This document shows positions 58,721 through 64,000 of a stretch of DNA of 64,000 nt, one piece after another; the stretch's first letter is position 1; each line of letters opens with the position of its first letter. This stretch comes from DASQHW01 sp038209365 (GTDB lineage Bacteria; Actinomycetota; Acidimicrobiia; IMCC26256; PALSA-610): positions 62,001 to 126,000 of the forward strand of contig JBBQXS010000002.1 of NCBI GenBank assembly GCA_038209365.1, read 5' to 3'. Below the pieces are notes generated by a model. It was given only the letters and a program-made list of their open reading frames with translations. It had not been told where the DNA came from and ran no database searches. Made by a program: the position numbers and the translations under genes.

Positions 58721-60348
58721 GACACACGCTCCCTCATTGCCCCATCCCGGCTTCCGTCCGCATGGCGAACGGGAAACGTATCCGGGCAGCCGAGCGCGTT
58801 CCATGTGGCGGCGGCGACTGCTGCGAGCACGGCATCGCTCGAGCGGGCGCGAGGCGGCCCGTCCGCGTCGACGATCGTGACGTCGATGGCCGGTGTGTCC
58901 GCGGCACGCAGCACACCGAAGGAGCGGATTGTGAGGTCGTAGATCTCGCCGGTCTCGGAATCGACGGTCAGCGCTTCTGACAGGACCCAGCCAAGGGCCA
59001 TGTGTGCGGCGCCGATCGCGTACGAGCGCAATACCCCTTCGTCGAGTGGGTCGCCCGCCGACACCTCGACGCCGACGTGGGTCACCTTCCCTCCCTCGAC
59101 GGAGACATCTGCCCTTGCGTGCGCGCCGCTCGGCGTGACGACGTCGACGTCACGCCGGAGCGCGCCGGCGACGAGCACCGCCTGCTCGGCGAGGCCTGCC
59201 GCGCGCAAGTCGGCGCTCACGTATGGCCCGCGCACGTTCACCTCGGTCCAGCGCGCCCGCACCTCGATGCCAGGTGGTGAGGGCCAGGTGCGCGGCGATC
59301 CCGCGCCTGCGGCGACGACACCTTCGATCGAGACGAGGTTGTCGCGGGCGACGGCAACGGCGGCGATGGGCGCTCGCTTCGGTCCCAGTCGCACGACGTC
59401 TTCACGCGAATACGCCACCCGGACCGTGCGTCCCAACCGGTCGGCGAGCTCGCGGGCGACGACCGGCGCGAGTGAATGAAGCTTGCCGCCGAACGCGCCA
59501 CCGTTGGAGAGAGGCGACGCGGGAGTACCGCCGGGCACGCACCATGACGCGTCGGGCTCGAGGTACGCGGGCTCGACCCACGACGTCGCGAGCTGTACAC
59601 CACCCCGCGGAAGCGCAGGTATGCGGCCGAGCAATGGTGGCCGGCTGTGCAATGTCGTGCGCCGGCCCTGCACTTTGCCGGCAACGCGACGCGCCTCCAA
59701 CAACGACTCGCCGAGGACCCATCGCATGCCTCCGGCCTCGAGAAAGGCGGCCGAGGATCCGGGCGGCAGCGGCACGGCGACGAGCGCGTCACGGGGCGCC
59801 GTGTCGTCGGCGAATGGCGCGCCACCCAGTGGCACGTCTCTCCCGACGCGCTGCGGCACGCCACCTTCGAGCGTGGCGCGCTGTGACGCGAGCTCGAGGT
59901 CGCGCACGGGGTCCCCGCCGCGTCCCGCGATCGCGTCGCGCACCGTCAGCCATCCGGTACAGCGGCAGAGGTGGGCCGCGAGCCTGCGGTCGACGTTACG
60001 CGTACGCGCGCCGGCGAAGCGCATGACGATTCCCGGCGTGCAGAATCCGCACTGCGATCCACCGCACGCGACGAAAGCCGCCGCGACACGATCGCGCGCC
60101 CCCGGTTCGAGACCTTCGACGGTGGTGACGGTGCGGCCGGCGACACGCGCGAGCGGTGTCACGCAAGCGACGCGGGGCTCGCCGTCGACGAGCACCGTGC
60201 AACATCCGCACTGGCCCTGGGGCGCGCACCCGTCCTTCACCGAGACCAGTCCGAGCCGTTCCCGCAGGGCGTCGAGCAACGTCTCATCGGGCAGCGCATC
60301 GATCTCCACCGTCGCCCCGTTGCAGGAGAAGGCGACGAGGTCGGCCAC
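58717..60348 (-). CDS. Compact [2Fe-2S]/molybdenum hydroxylase-like fusion protein
   Basis: 543 residues. N-terminal xanthine-dehydrogenase-type iron-sulfur subunit: GCAPQGQCGCCTVLVDG (plant-type cluster) and CGGSQCGFCTPG ... CRCTGW (second cluster). The rest resembles a large subunit: EPAYLEPDASWC, GGAFGGKLHSLAPVVARELADRLGRTVRVAYSREDVV and a C-terminal SYAIGAAHMALGWVLSEALTVDSETGEIYD. The molybdenum part is about half the normal length, there is no FAD domain, and the C-terminal catalytic-Glu segment (usually G-x-GE) is not recognisable. GTG start; a TAGCCT hexamer lies 6 nt upstream. Coupled to ridA. Possibly an electron-transfer remnant or a new reduced enzyme. Confidence 0.78.
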   Translation of the reverse strand: MADLVAFSCNGATVEIDALPDETLLDALRERLGLVSVKDGCAPQGQCGCCTVLVDGEPRVACVTPLARVAGRTVTTVEGLEPGARDRVAAAFVACGGSQCGFCTPGIVMRFAGARTRNVDRRLAAHLCRCTGWLTVRDAIAGRGGDPVRDLELASQRATLEGGVPQRVGRDVPLGGAPFADDTAPRDALVAVPLPPGSSAAFLEAGGMRWVLGESLLEARRVAGKVQGRRTTLHSRPPLLGRIPALPRGGVQLATSWVEPAYLEPDASWCVPGGTPASPLSNGGAFGGKLHSLAPVVARELADRLGRTVRVAYSREDVVRLGPKRAPIAAVAVARDNLVSIEGVVAAGAGSPRTWPSPPGIEVRARWTEVNVRGPYVSADLRAAGLAEQAVLVAGALRRDVDVVTPSGAHARADVSVEGGKVTHVGVEVSAGDPLDEGVLRSYAIGAAHMALGWVLSEALTVDSETGEIYDLTIRSFGVLRAADTPAIDVTIVDADGPPRARSSDAVLAAVAAATWNALGCPDTFPVRHADGSRDGAMRERVS

Positions 60349-60725
60349 GGGGTCAGGCTATGTACAGGACGCGAGAGCCACGACGGGGCAGGACGTGCAC
60401 ACCGCGCTCACCCCGTCGCCCCCGGCGCGAGAGTCTCGCGCCGTCTGTGAATTGTAGGTAGATGGTCCTGTACGCGCCCTGGCCACCACTCGCGCGTGTG
60501 CAGCTACAGGCGACGGCGGGCGGTGGGCAGTTCATGCGTGTTTCATCGGACAGATCGTCTATACCACGCGCACATTATTCGCGTTATGCGTTCGTCGCTT
60601 CACATCCCGGTTTCGCGGGTATCGCCTACCTACAGTGATGATCGTACGTGGGGGCAATCGCGATCTCATCGGTGCGCCTTCCACCGCTGCGGGCAGTACG
60701 AGAGTGGAGCGGAGAGGGGCGCACG
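60349..60725. other. 377-nt intergenic region
   Basis: No protein gene seen. It holds a -10-like TAGCCT for the minus-strand gene (60360-60355), the nested inverted-repeat element at 60362-60473, and an AT-richer stretch at about 60540-60640 likely to carry the promoter of the sugar transferase gene (for example TACAGT near 60630). No clear -35 is visible. Confidence 0.5.
60362..60473. promoter_or_regulatory. Nested inverted-repeat element, possible three-way-junction RNA leader
   Basis: Outer arms GTACAGGAC (60362-60370) and GTCCTGTAC (60465-60473) pair over 9 bp. Inside, CGACGGGG (60381-60388) pairs with CCCCGTCG (60411-60418), and two 10-nt arms (60423-60432, 60434-60443) form a near-perfect palindrome around G60433. 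GCGAGAG occurs twice (60371, 60427), so the first copy can pair with TCTCGC at 60434 instead. On the minus strand the element ends 13 nt before the start of the molybdenum-hydroxylase-like gene. Confidence 0.5.
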
Positions 60726-61571
60726 GTGGCGAGGAGTTTGTCGCCGGAGATCTATCGCGACATTGAGGCAACACTCGCAGAAGCGTCGAACAGCGTCGTC
60801 TGCACGTTGCCGGGGGAAGTCACGATCGACTTGGTGACGCGCGAGATCAGTATCGACCTGCACTCGGTCGAGGACCTGCGAACTTCGAGAGCCGCACGTT
60901 TCGAAAGCGACCTCGAGGTCACACACCACACACGGATCGCGTTCGGCAAGTCGGGGAGCGACCGCGGCAAGCGCGCCTTCGACATGTTCGTCGTCGCGTT
61001 GACCGCACCGGTGTGGCTTCCGCTGCTCGGCTTGCTCGCGTTCGCGGTGAAGTGCACCTCGCGGGGTCCTGCGTTCTACGCGCAGGAGCGGCTGGGCCGT
61101 CGCGGCATTCCCTTCCGGTGCGTGAAGCTGCGCACGATGGTCGTCGACGCCGACGGTGGTCTCGAGACGCTCTTGTCTTCCGATCCTGCGCTCCGCAACG
61201 AGTTCGACGACATGTTCAAGCTCCGGCGTGACCCGCGCGTAACGCGATTCGGCCGTCTCCTGCGGCGCTCGGGCCTCGACGAGCTCCCGCAGCTCTTCGC
61301 GATCATCGCCGGCGAGATGAGCCTCGTCGGTCCTCGACCGATCGTGGCGCGCGAGACGAAGTACTACGGCCAGTACCTGCCCCTGATGCAGAGCGTGCGA
61401 CCGGGCCTGACGGGCCTTTGGCAGGTCTCCGGCCGGAATGACATCCCGTACCCGCTGCGCGTCGCGTGCGACGTGCAGTACGTGCTGACGCGCACGGTCT
61501 GGTCGGACGCGAAGATGATCGCCAGGACGGTGTCGCTGGCTTTCCGTCCGGCTCGGCGGGGTGCTTACTGA
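60726..61571 (+). CDS. Undecaprenyl-phosphate sugar-1-phosphate transferase (bacterial sugar transferase)
   Basis: 281 residues. About 90 soluble residues, a KRAFDMFVVALTAPVWLPLLGLLAFAVK re-entrant membrane helix, then the catalytic domain: GPAFYAQERLGRRGIPFRCVKLRTM, RVTRFGRLLRRSGLDELPQL, GEMSLVGPRP and RPGLTGLWQVSGRN. It is a monotopic phosphoglycosyl transferase, moving hexose-1-phosphate onto undecaprenyl phosphate to start a polysaccharide. The N-terminal four-helix domain of WbaP types is replaced by a soluble stretch. GTG at 60726 has GGAGAGG 8 nt upstream; a GTG at 60648 lacks an SD. Overlaps the convergent GT4 gene by 7 nt. Confidence 0.86.
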   Translation: MARSLSPEIYRDIEATLAEASNSVVCTLPGEVTIDLVTREISIDLHSVEDLRTSRAARFESDLEVTHHTRIAFGKSGSDRGKRAFDMFVVALTAPVWLPLLGLLAFAVKCTSRGPAFYAQERLGRRGIPFRCVKLRTMVVDADGGLETLLSSDPALRNEFDDMFKLRRDPRVTRFGRLLRRSGLDELPQLFAIIAGEMSLVGPRPIVARETKYYGQYLPLMQSVRPGLTGLWQVSGRNDIPYPLRVACDVQYVLTRTVWSDAKMIARTVSLAFRPARRGAY

Positions 61572-62779
61572 CCTGACGCGAAGAGCGCAACGAGGCGTTC
61601 GGCGCTCGCGCGATCGCTGAATTCCGACACGACACGGGCGCGGCCGCCGGCGCCGAGTCGCCTGCGCAGCGCCGGGTCCCGCGACAGCCGCTCGATCGCA
61701 TCCGCAAGCGCGTCCGCGTCGCCGGCGTCCACAAGGAGCCCGGTCTCTCCGTCGATCACGAGCTCGGGAATGCCCGACAGTCGCGACGCGACGACCGGGA
61801 CCTCGCACGCAAGGGCTTCCATGAGCGCCACGGGAATGCCCTCCATCTGGCCGCTTGCCACGACGACGCTCGACAGCACGACCACGTCAGCCGTCTTGAC
61901 GATGCGCAGGACATCGCCGCTCCGCACGGCTCCGACGAGGGACACGCGGTCGGCGAGATCCAATCGACGCATCTGCTCCTCGATGGCGGCGCGCTCGGCG
62001 CCTTCACCGGCGAGCACACACTCGAACGGCACGTGACGGTCACGCAGGCGGGCGAGTGCGTCGATCAGCACATGATGACCCTTGTGCGGCTGCAGGCTCG
62101 CGACGCACGCGATGCGGAAACCTTCAGGTCGCGTCGAGCAGTCGATCTCGCGGGCGAAACGCTCCGTGTCGACGCCGCACCGAACGACAACGAGCTTTCG
62201 TCGCGCTCGTTCCCCGTAGTGGCTCACGAGATACTCGCGGTTGAAGGACGAGATGACTGCGACAAACGTCGCATCCGAGAGCTTCTCCTCGAGCATGGTC
62301 CGGTTCACGAAGATGTCGTGCGCATGAGCCGTGAAGCTGAACGGAATGCCGACCAGCCGGCCGATGACATACGCCGCGAGCGCGGGATGAGTCGCCCAAT
62401 GCGCATGGACGTGCTCGACACGTTGTTTCTCGGCTTCGCGCGCGAACCGCGCCGCTTTGGGGACGACGATCCACGCGCGCACGAGAAATCGAGGTGATCG
62501 CCGATTCCCGCGCGTTGCGTCCCACCATGCGGAGAAGTACGCCTTCGGCCGGTGTCGCATCCAGTACCACTGCGCGCGCACGGTGTCGAGTCGCCAGAGC
62601 GGCGCGGTGCGGAGCCGGCGCAGGAATGGCTCCGCCTCGGGGTGCACGACGACGTCGCGTTCACGGATGAGTGCGAACAGCTCGATCGAGATACCCAGGT
62701 CCTCGACTGCGCCCATCTCCCGCGCGATGAAGGTCTCCGTGGTGCTCGGAAACCGGGAGACTACGTATGCGACGCGCAT
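61565..62779 (-). CDS. Glycosyltransferase family 4
   Basis: 404 residues, GT-B fold. N-terminal RVAYVVSRFPSTTETFIAREM is the acceptor-domain signature of polysaccharide GT4 enzymes; HVHAHWATHPALAAYVIGRLVGIPFSFTAHAHDIF follows. The donor domain shows RIACVASLQPHKGHHVLIDAL, and the EX7E motif lies in EGIPVALMEALACEVPVVASRLSGIPELV. It transfers a sugar in exopolysaccharide synthesis, likely downstream of the sugar-1-phosphate transferase. ATG start; 27 nt after the beta-helix gene. Confidence 0.92.
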   Translation of the reverse strand: MRVAYVVSRFPSTTETFIAREMGAVEDLGISIELFALIRERDVVVHPEAEPFLRRLRTAPLWRLDTVRAQWYWMRHRPKAYFSAWWDATRGNRRSPRFLVRAWIVVPKAARFAREAEKQRVEHVHAHWATHPALAAYVIGRLVGIPFSFTAHAHDIFVNRTMLEEKLSDATFVAVISSFNREYLVSHYGERARRKLVVVRCGVDTERFAREIDCSTRPEGFRIACVASLQPHKGHHVLIDALARLRDRHVPFECVLAGEGAERAAIEEQMRRLDLADRVSLVGAVRSGDVLRIVKTADVVVLSSVVVASGQMEGIPVALMEALACEVPVVASRLSGIPELVIDGETGLLVDAGDADALADAIERLSRDPALRRRLGAGGRARVVSEFSDRASAERLVALFASGQ

Positions 62780-62806
62780 GTCGAGCGGCGAACGATAGCG
62801 CGCCGG

Positions 62807-64000
62807 TCAGCCCAACTCGTCTGCGCCGATGTCGTATCCCGAGCCGTGGCTTCGAGGTCCACCGAAAAAGTCTTTCGTTGCCGGCGTGGCGACGCCTTTG
62901 TCGACCGCGTACGAAGCGTTCGGCCGAAGTTTGTAGGCGTTCGGGTCGAAGCTGAAGGTCCCCTCGCCGGGAAGGTGTGGGTCACCCGAATCGCCCGGTA
63001 GGACAAACAGGTTCGCCGCCACATCGACACCGTTGACGCCCGTCACACCTCTCGTGATGCTGCCCCGACGCGGCACGACGAGGTTGTTCCGCAACACCGT
63101 GCCGGTCGTGGAGCTCGACGGATCGAAGGAGATTCCGTAGTCCCATGAATTGACGATCGTGTTGTTCTCGATCAAGTTGTCGATCAGACCGGATCCGCTG
63201 ATCGCGTTCCAGAAGTGGATACCCGCGCGCAGGTTGATCATCATGTTGTTACGGATGATGTTGCCTGAGGTCCGCGCCGGTGCGAACTCATCGGCGAAGA
63301 CGATGCCTCTTGCCAGGAGCCGGTACGACTGATTCTGTCCGATCGGCAGATAGTTGGTCTCCGACTCATACAGAAGGTTGCGCTCTACGACGTCATGTTG
63401 TTTGCGGTCCAGGTAGATCTCGACACCGAAGTTGTCATAGACGGTGTTGCTTCGCACGACGTCGTAGTCCATGAGGGTCATACCCTCACCGTCGTTGTCG
63501 TGGATACGGTTGCTCTCATAGAGGTTGTGCCCGGCAGCACCCGGACCTTCCTCGTAGACGTTGACGGCCGACTCCCAACCTCCCGTCACGGCGCACGGGT
63601 CGGACGCGACATGACAATCGTTTCCCGCGACCGTGTAGCTGATGTCGTTGCCGACATACTCGTTGTCGGTCGCCGCGGCTGACCAGTTCGTGGTGAGCAA
63701 GCCGGCATTTCGAGCATGGGTGATCGTGGTGTTGAGCACTCGGTTGTGCGAGCCGCCGTTCACGATTCCGCGACCCGACGAGTTGCGGATCGTAAGGTGC
63801 TGCACGGTGACGTAGTTCGTTCCGCCACCGATGCCGAACAACGCGTCCGTAGGGCGGACGGGGACGTCCGTCCCGTCGACGATCGCCGTTTCGTTCGGCG
63901 CGCCGCTGACCGTGATCCGGGAAGACTTCGTACCCGAGCGCGTGAGCTGGACCTGTTCGTGGTACGTGCCGGCTCGCACACAGACGACATCGCCCGGGCG
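62807..64000 (-). CDS. Right-handed parallel beta-helix protein, partial
   Basis: At least 397 residues are visible; the N-terminus lies outside the window (frame open through 64000, reading PGDVVCVRAGTYHEQVQL). Repeated coils such as YVTVQHLTIRNSSGRGIVNGGSHNRVLNTTITHARNAGL, GIHFWNAISGSGLIDNLIENNTIVNSWDYGISF mark a pectate-lyase/NosD-like beta-helix. The end FFGGPRSHGSGYDIGADEL is a common C-terminal cap. Probably a secreted polysaccharide-acting or binding protein in the same cluster as the GT4 gene. No catalytic residues identified. Confidence 0.85.
   Translation of the reverse strand, partial: RPGDVVCVRAGTYHEQVQLTRSGTKSSRITVSGAPNETAIVDGTDVPVRPTDALFGIGGGTNYVTVQHLTIRNSSGRGIVNGGSHNRVLNTTITHARNAGLLTTNWSAAATDNEYVGNDISYTVAGNDCHVASDPCAVTGGWESAVNVYEEGPGAAGHNLYESNRIHDNDGEGMTLMDYDVVRSNTVYDNFGVEIYLDRKQHDVVERNLLYESETNYLPIGQNQSYRLLARGIVFADEFAPARTSGNIIRNNMMINLRAGIHFWNAISGSGLIDNLIENNTIVNSWDYGISFDPSSSTTGTVLRNNLVVPRRGSITRGVTGVNGVDVAANLFVLPGDSGDPHLPGEGTFSFDPNAYKLRPNASYAVDKGVATPATKDFFGGPRSHGSGYDIGADELG

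Noticed and set aside
58717..60348. Possible selenoprotein or frameshift in the molybdenum-hydroxylase-like gene
   Set aside because: One continuous frame with all cluster cysteines present and no in-frame TGA at a Cys position.
1..64000. Mobile elements, prophage or CRISPR
   Set aside because: No transposase, integrase, phage structural gene or regularly spaced repeat was seen; gene content is chromosomal core.

Overview
The window is a gene-dense, GC-rich stretch of an actinobacterial chromosome. I see no phage, insertion sequence or CRISPR array. GTG starts are common, many genes overlap by 1-4 nt (ATGA or GTGA), and several starts carry a -10-like hexamer 6-8 nt upstream instead of a Shine-Dalgarno (SD), which suggests leaderless transcripts. 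The gene order recalls core actinobacterial neighbourhoods (from memory: topA-MFS-tmk-holB and H+-PPase of Streptomyces; Rv2690c-Rv2694c and Rv3649-Rv3661 of M. tuberculosis). The mix (wax-ester synthase, deazaflavin-type reductase, GlnR-like regulator, GlnE, three glutamine synthetases, a selenocysteine tRNA) fits an uncultured deep-branching actinobacterium, perhaps Acidimicrobiia; that placement is inference.

Layout. 1-3.5 kb: partial membrane glycosyltransferase, alpha/beta hydrolase, ICMT-like methyltransferase, WS/DGAT. 3.6 kb: tRNA-Thr(CGT). 3.7-12 kb: membrane protein, holB, tmk, MFS exporter and topA, all on the minus strand. 12.2-14 kb: DedA protein, F420-type nitroreductase, lipoprotein. 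14.1-21 kb: ion-homeostasis block with H+-PPase, DtxR-type regulator, KimA-like K+ importer, and divergently two TrkA/Ceo proteins, then an OB-fold protein. 21-31.3 kb: lipoprotein, LCP protein, MrfA-type helicase, a full Tad pilus operon on the minus strand with its own promoter and dyad, a HAD phosphatase and a PLP enzyme.

31.3-40.7 kb: regulation and envelope. It holds a 24-aa membrane microprotein, an acidic His-rich secreted protein, one ECF sigma/membrane-partner pair, a large FtsX permease, tRNA-Sec(UCA), two tandem paralogous ECF sigma/beta-propeller anti-sigma pairs, a group 2 sigma factor and a small monooxygenase. 40.7-45.5 kb: a minus-strand run of nadE, an EamA exporter, two ferritin-like proteins and a linked unknown. 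45.5-49.5 kb: glnE and a coupled unknown, divergent from nadE with only 11 bp between the start codons. 49.5-53.2 kb: rhodanese, ubiquitin-like sulfur carrier, BNR propeller, VOC protein and a collagen-like protein.

53.4-58.1 kb is a nitrogen-assimilation island. glnII-glnA on minus and a third GS gene followed by a GlnR-like regulator on plus diverge from one intergenic region, which carries a four-part, 11-bp-phased GlnR-box-like element. GlnE from 45.5 kb would adenylylate GlnA at Tyr405. 58.1-60.3 kb: small membrane protein, RidA, and a compact [2Fe-2S]-molybdenum hydroxylase-like fusion. The 377-nt gap upstream of that fusion holds a 112-nt nested inverted-repeat element that could fold as a three-way junction; I rate it the most novel signal here. 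60.7-64 kb: polysaccharide genes (phosphoglycosyl transferase, GT4, partial beta-helix protein).
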